64,000 bases of DNA from Geobacillus thermoleovorans (GCF_001610955.1 NZ_CP014335.1:2241001-2305000); one strand, 5' to 3'; positions 51,739 through 59,254 are shown, counted from the stretch's first letter. A program made the numbers and translations. Notes: generated by a model from the sequence alone, not told the origin.

Positions 51739-52212
51739 ATGAAAATTGATTACACTGGATGGAATTTTTTTGAAGAATTAATCAAACCGTATAATAATCA
51801 GTACTTTTATTACAATTATGGAATTTGTCTAGTTGAAGTAAAAGATATCATTGGTTTAAGTTATAAAGGAGTTCTCGATCAAGAGAAACTGCTTCGGTTA
51901 CACGAATCAATAAAGAAAAATGGATATCAATTTAGAAATTATAGCGATTTACATTTAGTGAGATTTCCAAATGGTAAATATTCTGTTTGCATGGGTGGCA
52001 ACCATAGACCTTATTTAGCAAAGAAACTTGGAATTAGGCATATAAAAGCAAACGTTGACATTTTAATTCCTAAAGAAATGCTAAGCGAAGAGCAATTACA
52101 AATATGTAATGACATTGAAATTGATGACCTTTCAAATCCGAAACTAAAGCAAATCTGTAAGGAGTTAAGACTTTTACCAAACCAACAACCTTTGAAAATA
52201 AATATCCGATAA
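51739..52212 (+). CDS. ParB-like nuclease domain protein
   Basis: 157 residues. ParB/sulfiredoxin-like core: ICLVEVKDIIGLSYKG, LRLHESIKKNGY, LHLVRFPNGKYSVCMGGNHR, PYLAKKLGIRHIKANVDIL, where GNHR is the conserved G-x-H/R loop. There is no obvious C-terminal DNA-binding domain. Could act in partition, regulation or as a small nuclease. Confidence 0.75.
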   Translation: MKIDYTGWNFFEELIKPYNNQYFYYNYGICLVEVKDIIGLSYKGVLDQEKLLRLHESIKKNGYQFRNYSDLHLVRFPNGKYSVCMGGNHRPYLAKKLGIRHIKANVDILIPKEMLSEEQLQICNDIEIDDLSNPKLKQICKELRLLPNQQPLKINIR

Positions 52213-52245
52213 ATTTTGTAAAAGTATCGTGTTTTTATGTTGTAT

Positions 52246-52276
52246 TTTGAGGGTGAAGCACCTTTTCACCCTCAAA
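52246..52276. terminator. Bidirectional terminator
   Basis: TTTGAGGGTGAA and TTCACCCTCAAA, perfect 12-bp arms between convergent genes. Confidence 0.75.
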
Positions 52277-52321
52277 TAGTCAAATATAGTTAAGGTCAAA
52301 GTATGTATATTTTTAATCAGC

Positions 52322-52522
52322 TTATGTATTCTTTTTAGGTCTGCCACGTTTCTTTTTCTTCACTAGCTGTTGATTCGTCTTATGTATGAGATCATCAATC
52401 GTTAAGAGTTTTTTCTCTTGTTGCGGTTTCTTGAAGTGTTCTGGATGCTGAAGCGGTGTTTTCATGTCCTTCCAGTTATTAAAGAAATCTTTGATCGATT
52501 TCTCCCAATACGTTTGATTCAT
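52322..52522 (-). CDS. Small protein with AT-hook-like tail
   Basis: 66 residues. The C-terminus KKKKRGRPKKNT holds the R-G-R-P core of an AT-hook, which binds the minor groove of AT-rich DNA. N-terminal part MNQTYWEKSIKDFFNNWKDM. Possible DNA-binding accessory factor. Confidence 0.6.
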   Translation of the reverse strand: MNQTYWEKSIKDFFNNWKDMKTPLQHPEHFKKPQQEKKLLTIDDLIHKTNQQLVKKKKRGRPKKNT

Positions 52523-52550
52523 TACATTCCCCCTTTTTTAAAAAATAGTG

Positions 52551-52579
52551 TTGACACCTTCACACCTTTAATGTAGAAT
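52551..52579 (+). promoter_or_regulatory. Consensus sigma-A promoter on the + strand with flanking inverted repeat
   Basis: TTGACA (52551-52556), 17 bp, TAGAAT (52574-52579). CACCTTCA at 52555-52562 is inverted as TGAAGGTG at 52631-52638. No gene follows on this strand before the opposing gene at 52753; two small GCCT/AGGC hairpins, the second with a TTTTTA tail near 52688, lie downstream. Confidence 0.65.
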
Positions 52580-52752
52580 ATGCATAGAAAATAATTTTTA
52601 TAATATACTAGAAGTGTGCCTAAAAAGGCATGAAGGTGCTTACCTCAAGCATAACATAGGTTAAGTATGCCTGTCAATAGGCTTTTTATATTTTCTGCGA
52701 AAAATTTTTATATTTTTTAGATTAAGAGATGCGTTTGAAGAACGTGTCTTTT

Positions 52753-53649
52753 TTATTTTTTTACAAGGCGCAATTTAGGTTTCATACGTTCTAATTTCAC
52801 TGGCTGTAAATACTCATCATATGTTGCTTTGTACATCGGCAATTTTCCCTCAAAGATTTCATCAATCTTATCGAGCATTCGTTTCCGCAATTCAGGATCA
52901 CGGTCTTTTGCAATCATCACTGAATCGAATATCATTTCCCCAAATGTATCGTTCCATTCATCTTCAATTTTGTCTACAAAAACAGCATCTAAAAATGTAT
53001 CACGGTCAATACGTTCTGGAAGATTGCGAATAGTTTCTTGACTGCGTTTTGAACGGTCAAGATTGAGAAGACTCAAGAATTCGTTCTTTGAAATAGTTGC
53101 ATCGCCAATGAACATATAGTCGAGATATTTACGAAAATCAATTGTACCAAGTTCAATCGTTAGCGCTTCAAGTACTTGATAATGGAGATCGTGAAGCGTT
53201 TCGAGTGCTTGCATAGTGCGTTTATTTTTCTTCGGCTTTGCTTTGATACATTCGATAAGTGTTTTAAGTTCTCCGAGATCATCAATCAGCTTAGCCCGCA
53301 ATCGTTTAAACTGTCTATGTAGCTTCTTATATTCCGGCCATATGCGTTTTAAATACACAATGACGTTGAAGATTGAGTATGAATCGGCATTTTCAGCATA
53401 ATATCGAACCATATGCCATTTTTCTTCTCGACCTTGCATCACCATTTCTAACATTTCCTTAAATGCTTTCGGTGACATTTCCTTTTTGTTCATCATGAGA
53501 AGGTACGTCATCATTTTTTCGTAAATGGTTTGCTCGTAGAAAATAAGATCACGAGTCGCACTCATGACATGCTGATGAAAATTCATGATGTCCTGTTTAA
53601 TTTTGGATTCGATTGTATATAGTTCATTTTTTAGTTGAATTGCGTTCAT
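52753..53649 (-). CDS. Hypothetical early phage protein
   Basis: 298 residues, helical and charged with many Lys/Glu (KNELYTIESKIKQDIMNFHQ, LHRQFKRLRAKLIDDLGELK). No recognised motif. Downstream of the small early genes, 16 bp from its neighbour. Confidence 0.7.
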   Translation of the reverse strand: MNAIQLKNELYTIESKIKQDIMNFHQHVMSATRDLIFYEQTIYEKMMTYLLMMNKKEMSPKAFKEMLEMVMQGREEKWHMVRYYAENADSYSIFNVIVYLKRIWPEYKKLHRQFKRLRAKLIDDLGELKTLIECIKAKPKKNKRTMQALETLHDLHYQVLEALTIELGTIDFRKYLDYMFIGDATISKNEFLSLLNLDRSKRSQETIRNLPERIDRDTFLDAVFVDKIEDEWNDTFGEMIFDSVMIAKDRDPELRKRMLDKIDEIFEGKLPMYKATYDEYLQPVKLERMKPKLRLVKK

Positions 53650-53665
53650 TTAAATTCCCCCTTGA

Positions 53666-54241
53666 TTAATTTTGTTGAAGCAGTTCTTCTTTTAATCTTT
53701 TTATAATAGCTTCGACTTCTTCACTTGTGTGAATAGATGAATCCGTATTATGAAGAATTTCTTTAGCAATTTTATTGAATAACTTTTCTTCATTGTCTCC
53801 AAAGAAACTTTGTGCTTCATCAATTACATTTTTGAAGAGACCATCAATAATTTCTTCTAATGTGTCTCCTTCATTTTCATAACTCTGAAGCAAATATTTG
53901 TAAAAGCGTTCAGTATGTTCTTTACCGTATATATCTTCAATATCACTTGTAATCCATTCAACAAAATCTTTTGTACGCTCCATGAAATTAAGTGGATTCC
54001 ATTCCTGCTTTGTTGCAAGAACAACTAAATCAGATTGAGAATTAAAAAATTCGTTATTAGAGAGAACGGTACGTCCTACTTGTCCGTTTTCATCTAAGTA
54101 AAGGACATGATAAATTAAATCATTAGGATCAGATGAAATTGTTTCATATTCAAGAAAATTAAAAATGGTGTCTTTTAACTCGTCTAATCTTTTCTCATCT
54201 TTAAAAATTTCTTTTAGTGCTTCAATTGATTTACTCATCAT
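53666..54241 (-). CDS. Hypothetical acidic early phage protein
   Basis: 191 residues, acidic and helical (ALKEIFKDEKRLDELKDTIF, SYENEGDTLEEIIDGLFKNV). Start overlaps the previous gene's stop (TGATGA). Function unknown. Confidence 0.7.
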   Translation of the reverse strand: MMSKSIEALKEIFKDEKRLDELKDTIFNFLEYETISSDPNDLIYHVLYLDENGQVGRTVLSNNEFFNSQSDLVVLATKQEWNPLNFMERTKDFVEWITSDIEDIYGKEHTERFYKYLLQSYENEGDTLEEIIDGLFKNVIDEAQSFFGDNEEKLFNKIAKEILHNTDSSIHTSEEVEAIIKRLKEELLQQN

Positions 54242-54366
54242 TCATTCCCCCGTTTTCTTTTTCGTTTATACTCATCAATCAACACTTGTCCATCATTGGA
54301 ATGTAAAAACTCCACATATTGGTCAATATCGTCCCAAGCGGTTAGGAAAAGGTTATCTGATTCCAT
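54238..54366 (-). CDS. Small hypothetical early protein
   Basis: 42 residues from ATG at 54366, GGAGGAAG upstream (MESDNLFLTAWDDIDQYVEF, DEYKRKRKRGNE). Its stop overlaps the next start, supporting coupling. Confidence 0.6.
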   Translation of the reverse strand: MESDNLFLTAWDDIDQYVEFLHSNDGQVLIDEYKRKRKRGNE

Positions 54367-54381
54367 TAAATCACTTCCTCC

Positions 54382-54600
54382 TTAGTTAATAATCGTATCA
54401 GAGTCCGCTTTTTCAGAAAGTAATACAATGAGCCAACCGATGTATTTGTAAAGATCATCATTTATATTTTTCGTTCGCAACCAATTAATAAATTGTTGAT
54501 TCAGCCCATTTTCGCTAACAAAATCGGCTATTAGTTGTCTCAAAAATTTTATTTCCTTTTCTAATTCTTCAATTTCTTCGAGTTCGTAATAATTACTCAT
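54382..54600 (-). CDS. Small hypothetical early protein
   Basis: 72 residues, acidic helix then hydrophobic patch (YELEEIEELEKEIKFLRQLI, LYKYIGWLIVLLSEKADSD). First gene after the operator-bearing promoter at 54691-54750. Confidence 0.6.
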   Translation of the reverse strand: MSNYYELEEIEELEKEIKFLRQLIADFVSENGLNQQFINWLRTKNINDDLYKYIGWLIVLLSEKADSDTIIN

Positions 54601-54690
54601 ACATTTTCTCCTCCCCCCGAATTAATTTTTAACTGAACATCATACCTACAACCGCCCCATCCTACAACAATGGCATCACCTCCCAAAAGT

Positions 54691-54750
54691 TTGACCTTCT
54701 TTGACGTTAGAACTAACCTTATTATAATTTGACCTTTTTTGACTTTCAAG
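54691..54750 (-). promoter_or_regulatory. Early promoter with duplicated operator
   Basis: On the minus strand TTGAAA (54745-54750), 17 bp, TATAAT (54722-54727). A 16-bp motif GTCAAA-R-AAGGTCAAA fills the spacer (54729-54744) and is repeated downstream at 54691-54706, 38 bp apart. Likely binding sites of a regulator of the early genes. Confidence 0.7.
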
Positions 54751-54803
54751 ACTTCTTTTAAAATTTCTAAAAATTATTTAGTTGTCAAGGAGCATGAAAA
54801 ATC

Positions 54804-55268
54804 CTACATCCCATTTTTAATTTCCTCAATTAAACACTTAACTTTTTCAAGATTTTTGTAAAACAACTGCGGAACGTGGGAACATCCGAATAATTCATCC
54901 TCTAATTGTTTAAGAACCTTTAATGCCTCAATGTTTCTTTCACAAGCTGCAATATACGCTTCAAAATTCATGCGAATAGCTTTGTTTATCTGCTCATCGT
55001 CCCCTTCAACAAAATTTTTTAGTTTTGCTTTGTACAAAATGATTTCAATTTCAAGACGATCTATTTTCGTTAGTGATTCCTTTTGTAATAAATAACTTTT
55101 TTCCTTAGGAATATTGAATAATTCACAAAGTTTTTCTAAATGATGTTTAGGAATCGGTCTTCTGCCTTTTTTCCAGTCATTGATTTGCGGAGCTGGTATT
55201 CCTAAATATTCAGCAACATCTTTATTTTTTAATTTCCAAAGCGAGAAAAAATAATCTAATGCGTGCAT
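54804..55268 (-). CDS. XRE-family regulator, probable phage repressor
   Basis: 154 residues. N-terminal helix-turn-helix (LKNKDVAEYLGIPAPQINDW, KKGRRPIPKHHLEKLCELF), then a helical C-terminal domain (RNIEALKVLKQLEDELF). Twin palindromic operators lie in its promoter, and the early promoter lies just downstream, as expected for a repressor. No ImmA-type protease partner is seen. Confidence 0.75.
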   Translation of the reverse strand: MHALDYFFSLWKLKNKDVAEYLGIPAPQINDWKKGRRPIPKHHLEKLCELFNIPKEKSYLLQKESLTKIDRLEIEIILYKAKLKNFVEGDDEQINKAIRMNFEAYIAACERNIEALKVLKQLEDELFGCSHVPQLFYKNLEKVKCLIEEIKNGM

Positions 55269-55281
55269 GCAAAAACCCCTT

Positions 55282-55341
55282 TGACTAATTATTAGTCATC
55301 CTACTTAAGTAAAATATAATACAATGACTAATTATTAGTCA
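55282..55341 (-). promoter_or_regulatory. Twin 17-bp palindromic operators at the repressor promoter
   Basis: TGACTAATTATTAGTCA occurs identically at 55282-55298 and 55325-55341, 43 bp apart. The distal copy contains the minus-strand -35 (TTGACT); AT-rich -10 candidates (TATTAT, TATATT) lie between. The proximal copy is 14 bp before the gene start. Suggests autoregulation with looping or cooperative binding. Confidence 0.75.
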
Positions 55342-55382
55342 ACCCTGTTTTTAAAATTTTTTAAGGAACAAGACCGCCTTAT

Positions 55383-55458
55383 TTTGCCCTGTAATGAATA
55401 GAAATGACAAAGGGATATAAAACATTACCCCACCACCTAGAAAGCTCTACAGGGCAAA
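55383..55458. repeat. Inverted repeat downstream of the replication gene
   Basis: TTTGCCCTGTA (55383-55393) and TACAGGGCAAA (55448-55458) are perfect 11-bp arms around 54 nt. Nothing coding lies between. Could be a transcript-end structure or an origin component. Confidence 0.45.
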
Positions 55459-55467
55459 TACGGGCGT

Positions 55468-56517
55468 TTAAGCGTATTGTGCAAGTCGTTTACGCAGTTC
55501 TTCAATTTCATCTTGAGTTACTTTTTCTTCCTGCTCTTTTTTGATATTTTCACAGTAAGCATTAAAACTCTGTATATAGCTGTCAAACCAATCTGGCAAC
55601 GCTTCTGTACGTACAGGTTTTTGCTCCACAGTTTCAACTATCTCTGGCTGACGTTCACGCTTCATTTGCCCGAATTGCTTGTGAGCGATTGAATACGCAA
55701 GAGCGCATATCTCATCTGCCAGCATTTTCCCTCTGCGTTGCATGAAGTAATGCTTGAGTGATACAAATGTAGCAATAGCCACCTTTTTGCGATCGTCGTT
55801 GCTGAAGACGTTACCGAACACTTTTACGGCCTTTTTAAACGCAAGTGTTACCCTGTCCCATGCTTTTTTCAAGGTTTCAGCGTCAAAAATGTGGGCAACA
55901 ATTCGGTTCACTTCTTTAGAGACAAATTTTACAAAAGTTCCTTTGTTGCTCGAATGATTAACATTTAAATGATTATTACCCTTTTTATAATTAAAATCTG
56001 GTGTTATATATGGTACAGACTCTTTTTGTTCGTCTGAAGTCTCTATATTTCTATCATTCTCGACAATTTCAGCTTGTGCATGAGTTTGTGCATGAGCTTG
56101 TTCATGCAAAAAGAAAAAATAATAATACTTCTCGAAGTAAGGGTGAGCAGTCAAAAAAATCACAGCTTTACCACGCCCATTGTGTTTCGTGCTAGAACGC
56201 CATAAGCGTTTAATAACACCTTTCTTCTCAAGAAAAGCGATGTAACGTCTAACTGTAGACGAATCAATATCATATCGTTCAGAAACGTGTTTAGAGCCTG
56301 CGTAGACAAAGCCACGCTCAATAGACAGAAAGCACAGATATTCTAAAGCTGATTTTGTTTCATCTTTCATACGTGCCCATTTTTCACCGATTGCGTGAAT
56401 AATCGAGCGGAGCATAGTCATTTTGATGGTGTTGCGGTCTTCTTCGCTTGTAACGGCAGGACGATATTGAAGAATTTGTTTGAATTGATGGTGTTCGATG
56501 ATGGTGTGTTTGCGCAT
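55468..56517 (-). CDS. Winged-helix protein, probable replication initiator
   Basis: 349 residues. N-terminal winged helix (ETKSALEYLCFLSIERGFVY, SERYDIDSSTVRRYIAFLEK, GVIKRLWRSSTKHNGRGKAV). A His/Gln/Ala-rich linker follows (EQAHAQTHAQAE), then a helical C-terminal region (AWDRVTLAFKKAVKVFGNVF). Plasmid and phage Rep/DnaD-like proteins have this layout, but no catalytic motif is visible. The long structured leader with an antisense promoter is the pattern of plasmid rep genes. Confidence 0.6.
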   Translation of the reverse strand: MRKHTIIEHHQFKQILQYRPAVTSEEDRNTIKMTMLRSIIHAIGEKWARMKDETKSALEYLCFLSIERGFVYAGSKHVSERYDIDSSTVRRYIAFLEKKGVIKRLWRSSTKHNGRGKAVIFLTAHPYFEKYYYFFFLHEQAHAQTHAQAEIVENDRNIETSDEQKESVPYITPDFNYKKGNNHLNVNHSSNKGTFVKFVSKEVNRIVAHIFDAETLKKAWDRVTLAFKKAVKVFGNVFSNDDRKKVAIATFVSLKHYFMQRRGKMLADEICALAYSIAHKQFGQMKRERQPEIVETVEQKPVRTEALPDWFDSYIQSFNAYCENIKKEQEEKVTQDEIEELRKRLAQYA

Positions 56518-56582
56518 TTCTCCATTCTCCCCTTAACAAACATATGTTCGGTGAGAATGGATGCAACTCGCCTAAATACACC

Positions 56583-56690
56583 TTGTATATTTTTTTAAAA
56601 TTGGTGTATAATTGTATCAGGTTTGTATGGAGTGCATCCATTCTCAATCGGCAAGGTGCTGCAACACCTTGCCGATTTTCTTTTTGATTG
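56583..56690 (+). ncRNA. Candidate countertranscript RNA controlling the replication gene
   Basis: Plus-strand promoter TTGTAT (56583-56588), 18 bp, TATAAT (56607-56612). A perfect 13-bp terminator stem AATCGGCAAGGTG/CACCTTGCCGATT (56646-56677) is followed by TTTCTTTTT. The predicted RNA is ~67 nt, starting near 56619. Its 5' part (56630-56645) is complementary, with one bulge, to 56553-56569 in the leader, which can also pair with the ribosome-site region at 56521-56530. Confidence 0.6.
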
Positions 56691-56713
56691 TGACAGTGTG
56701 TGACGTGCAAAAA

Positions 56714-56914
56714 TCATTGTGCAAACGATAGTGCTTCAAATACTTCCTCAAGATCACGTTTTAATTCAAGAAGAATAGATGTATCTTTTCCTGCTTCGCT
56801 TGCGATACGGATATCACGATTGATATTTTGAATTTGCCCCCATACTGCTGCTTTGATTGTCGCAAGCTCTTTGTCGCTCAACTTTACTGTTTTGAGCTGT
56901 TCGGTTGTTTTCAT
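56714..56914 (-). CDS. Small hypothetical protein next to the integrase
   Basis: 66 residues, AAGGAGG ribosome site. Helical (LKTVKLSDKELATIKAAVWG, LLELKRDLEEVFEALSFAQ). The position between integrase and rep would suit an excisionase, but no DNA-binding motif is evident. Confidence 0.55.
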   Translation of the reverse strand: MKTTEQLKTVKLSDKELATIKAAVWGQIQNINRDIRIASEAGKDTSILLELKRDLEEVFEALSFAQ

Positions 56915-56928
56915 TGTTTATGACCTCC

Positions 56929-57912
56929 TTAAATATCCAAATTGCTTAAAGGTGAATGTTTTTGGTATTTCCTTCCGATTTCTTGATCTGTGAAATCAAG
57001 ATAAGCCTTTTGCGTAACTTCAACGCTTGAATGTCCTAAAATCCGAGATAGCGAAACCCAGTCTCCACCATTTAACAGGTAATATTTAGCAAAATTATTT
57101 CTTAACTGATGTGGATGTATTTCAACGCCAACTTTTCTTCCTGCTTCACGTAAAGCACGTTCAAAATTTCTAACGTCTAGTTGAGTTCCTCTTGTTGTTG
57201 GAAAAAGATATGGACTATCAGAAAAACGATCTCGATATTTCATCCAGCGTTTTAAATCAGTAGACATTTTGTATGAAAAATACACGTACCGTTGTTGCTT
57301 ATTCTTTGGATTTTCGATTAGTATTGATTTCGTATCAAAATCAACATGTTCAGGGCGCAATGCACAGCATTCGCTTGCCCGAATTCCTGTATCAAGTATT
57401 AGCCTTGTTTGAATCCATGTACGATAGCCGTGAAATGTTGTGATGTCCATTGCGTTAAGTACCTTTTTTATCTCTTCTCTCGTCAGCAAAGGTTTTTTCT
57501 TCCGCTGCGGTTTAATATTCTCGATGTTTTCGCACGGATTAGTTTTTATTTCACGTTCTTTATACAAAAAGTTGAAAAATACTTTGATGTTTCTTAGATA
57601 ATTTGCAATAGTCGTGTCACTTATTTTTTTCCCTGCATCATTTCGCTTGTCGGGATAATTAATTTCTTTGCTTTTTTCATTTGCGACAACTGTATATTTT
57701 CCACGCTCCCGTAAATATCTAATGTATTGCCGAATATGAACCGACTTCACCTTGTCAATACTCGTGATTTTACATTCACGTTCAAGGAAAATAAGGAACA
57801 GTTGTAAAGTTTGCTGATAACTGGCAAGTGTTTTTCGAGATAAATTTTTTGAATCACAATACAGCAAGAAATTATCTAAATGCATTTGAAGATCATTCAA
57901 AATAAAAAACAC
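56929..57912 (-). CDS. int: Tyrosine recombinase (phage integrase)
   Basis: Up to 327 residues. N-terminal core-binding SAM-like domain (LDNFLLYCDSKNLSRKTLAS, IRQYIRYLRERGKYT). Catalytic domain has Arg in TGIRASECCALR, HPHQLRNNFAKYYLLNGG (H-x-x-R), LGHSSVEVTQKAYLDF (His and nucleophilic Tyr). The GTG at 57912 overlaps the only GGAGG, so an in-frame TTG 12 nt later (NDLQMHLDN) is the likelier start. It lies 155 bp from attR. Transcribed in the same direction as spo0A. Confidence 0.93.
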   Translation of the reverse strand: MFFILNDLQMHLDNFLLYCDSKNLSRKTLASYQQTLQLFLIFLERECKITSIDKVKSVHIRQYIRYLRERGKYTVVANEKSKEINYPDKRNDAGKKISDTTIANYLRNIKVFFNFLYKEREIKTNPCENIENIKPQRKKKPLLTREEIKKVLNAMDITTFHGYRTWIQTRLILDTGIRASECCALRPEHVDFDTKSILIENPKNKQQRYVYFSYKMSTDLKRWMKYRDRFSDSPYLFPTTRGTQLDVRNFERALREAGRKVGVEIHPHQLRNNFAKYYLLNGGDWVSLSRILGHSSVEVTQKAYLDFTDQEIGRKYQKHSPLSNLDI

Positions 57913-57956
57913 CTCCAGATTTTATTGGTGGTCAATAAAATCTGAAAGTGTTTTTT
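57904..57956. terminator. Long perfect palindrome at the int start, bidirectional terminator or operator
   Basis: CAGATTTTATTG-gtggt-CAATAAAATCTG (57916-57944) is extended by AAAAAACAC (57904-57912) and GTGTTTTTT (57948-57956). T-runs follow on both strands. It abuts the int ribosome site and lies between spo0A and int. Confidence 0.6.
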
Positions 57957-57960
57957 GTTA

Positions 57961-58060
57961 GTTGATATTTAATTCTGAATTTATAGGTATAGTTAAGAAA
58001 TTTATTGGTCAGTTGTGTAAGTATGGAAGGTTTTTACTATACCTTCAAACCCTTGATACA
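57961..58060. repeat. Right att arm repeats
   Basis: GTTGATATTTAATT (57961-57974), ATTGGTCAGT (58004-58013) and AACCCTTGATACA (58048-58060) are inverted partners of the left-end repeats. The last lies 7 bp from the att core. Confidence 0.65.
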
Positions 58061-58067
58061 CTTACTC

Positions 58068-58151
58068 TTACGATGCTTTATGCTCAAGCCGGAGCTTATC
58101 GGCCACCATGGCGATGAATTCCGAGTTTGTCGGCTTTGCCTTCGAGACGCT
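58068..58151 (-). repeat. attR: 84-bp att core inside spo0A
   Basis: Identical to 20842-20925. Contains the spo0A stop codon and last 27 sense codons. Beyond 58151 host and phage sequences differ (CACCGTATA here, GACAGTGTA at attL). Confidence 0.95.
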
Positions 58152-58847
58152 CACCGTATAGCCGAACAGCGAGGAAATCGATTCGAGGTTGCCGCGGCTC
58201 CAAGCGACTTCGATCGCATGGCGAATGGCGCGCTCGACGCGGCTGGCCGTCGTGTTGTATTTTTTCGCGATGTCCGGATAGAGCACTTTCGTGATGGAGC
58301 CGAGCAGTTCGATGTCGTGGTACACCATCGCGATCGCTTCGCGCAAGTACAGATAGCCTTTAATATGCGCCGGGACGCCGATTTCATGGATGATGCTCGT
58401 AATGCTCGCATCCAAATTTTTCGGTTTGTTGTCGCGCGCCTGGTAGGCAGAGCCGGTTTTTCTGACCATCGGCGCCGTTTTGCCATGAATCTGCCGAATG
58501 TGATGGACCAAATTCTCCATGTCGAACGGTTTTAAAATGAAGTAGGAAGCGCCGAGTTCCACTGCCTTTTTCGTGACATCCTCCTGGCCGAACGCCGTCA
58601 GCATAATGACGCTCGGCTGATGCTCACAACCTGCGCGGACTTTCTCAAGCACAGCCAACCCATCCAAGTGCGGCATAATGATGTCCAGAAGCAAAATATC
58701 CGGCCGCTTTTCCTCGAGCATATGAAGGCAATCTTGGCCGTTATACGCCGTGCCAATCACTTCCATGTCCGGCTGACTCGAGATATATTCGTCAAGCAAT
58801 GTCACCAATTCGCGGTTATCATCGGCAATGCACACCTTAATGCTCAA
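58068..58847 (-). CDS. spo0A: Sporulation master regulator Spo0A
   Basis: 259 residues from a TTG at 58847 ([17 protein letters not shown]), with GGGGGAGG upstream; no closer ATG exists and the longer frame has no ribosome site. Receiver domain with acidic pocket ADDN, phospho-acceptor Asp ~55 in [11 protein letters not shown], Thr/Ala in MLTAFGQ and Lys in ILKPFD. The C-terminal DNA-binding domain ([36 protein letters not shown]) is complete, ending LRLEHKAS. The last 28 codons lie inside attR and so are supplied by the phage. The gene is intact, but its native terminator is now 37 kb away. Confidence 0.97.
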
Positions 58848-58899
58848 AACGATCGTCCTCCCCCACTTTTTCTTGCTATGTAACATTCCATTAACGTAC

Positions 58900-58925
58900 A
58901 TTCGACAACAGCGGCAAAAAATCCT
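58900..58925 (-). promoter_or_regulatory. Sigma-H promoter and 0A box of spo0A
   Basis: On the minus strand AGGATTT (58919-58925), 12 bp, GTCGAAT (58900-58906) matches the sigma-H consensus (AGGAWWT ... RNNGAAT). The -10 overlaps a perfect 0A box TTGTCGAA (plus 58901-58908). A second 0A box TTGTCGAA is on the plus strand at 59001-59008. The 58848-59270 gap holds these controls and no gene. Confidence 0.8.
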
Positions 58926-59254
58926 TTTATTTTTCAAAAAATAAAAATTATAACAAAAAACGAGCTCATTAGACAATATTCGTTTTCACCAGCGATGCGT
59001 TTGTCGAAAAATCTTTACACATTTCATTTTAATGGATGTTTCACCAAATATCTATGCCAAACCGGCAAAATTTTTGCCGCCTTTTTTGAAAAATTTTTAG
59101 TGGCAGCCTAACCAATATGGCGGAATCAATCAAGCCGCTCACAGCATTTCGAAACATTGACCTTGGGATGATCAGGAAGAGATGAATGGTGACCAAATCA
59201 TCACTCGTCATTTCACCAAATATACGCAAGAATCGAATGTTGGCTGCCGGGAAA

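Larger units (their letters stand above)
20926..58067. mobile_element. Prophage integrated in the 3' end of spo0A (siphovirus-type, probably defective)
   Basis: 37.1 kb of AT-rich DNA between two copies of an 84-bp spo0A segment. Contents: tyrosine integrase beside attR, HK97/SPP1-type head and tail genes, small and large terminase, repressor-like proteins, FtsK/replication-relaxation pair, ParM-like partition system, tRNA and phage sigma factor. Most genes run leftward. No tail-tip, receptor-binding, holin or endolysin gene is recognisable, and the head-tail connector gene is split by an insertion sequence. Composition differs clearly from the flanks, except for the GC-rich insertion sequence inside it. 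Confidence 0.96.

Noticed and set aside
56714..56914. 66-residue gene next to int considered as excisionase
   Set aside because: No winged-helix or MerR-like motif seen; left as hypothetical.
58848..58976. N-terminal extension of Spo0A to 58976
   Set aside because: It would code through the sigma-H promoter and 0A box; the TTG at 58847 has a good ribosome site and the family start.
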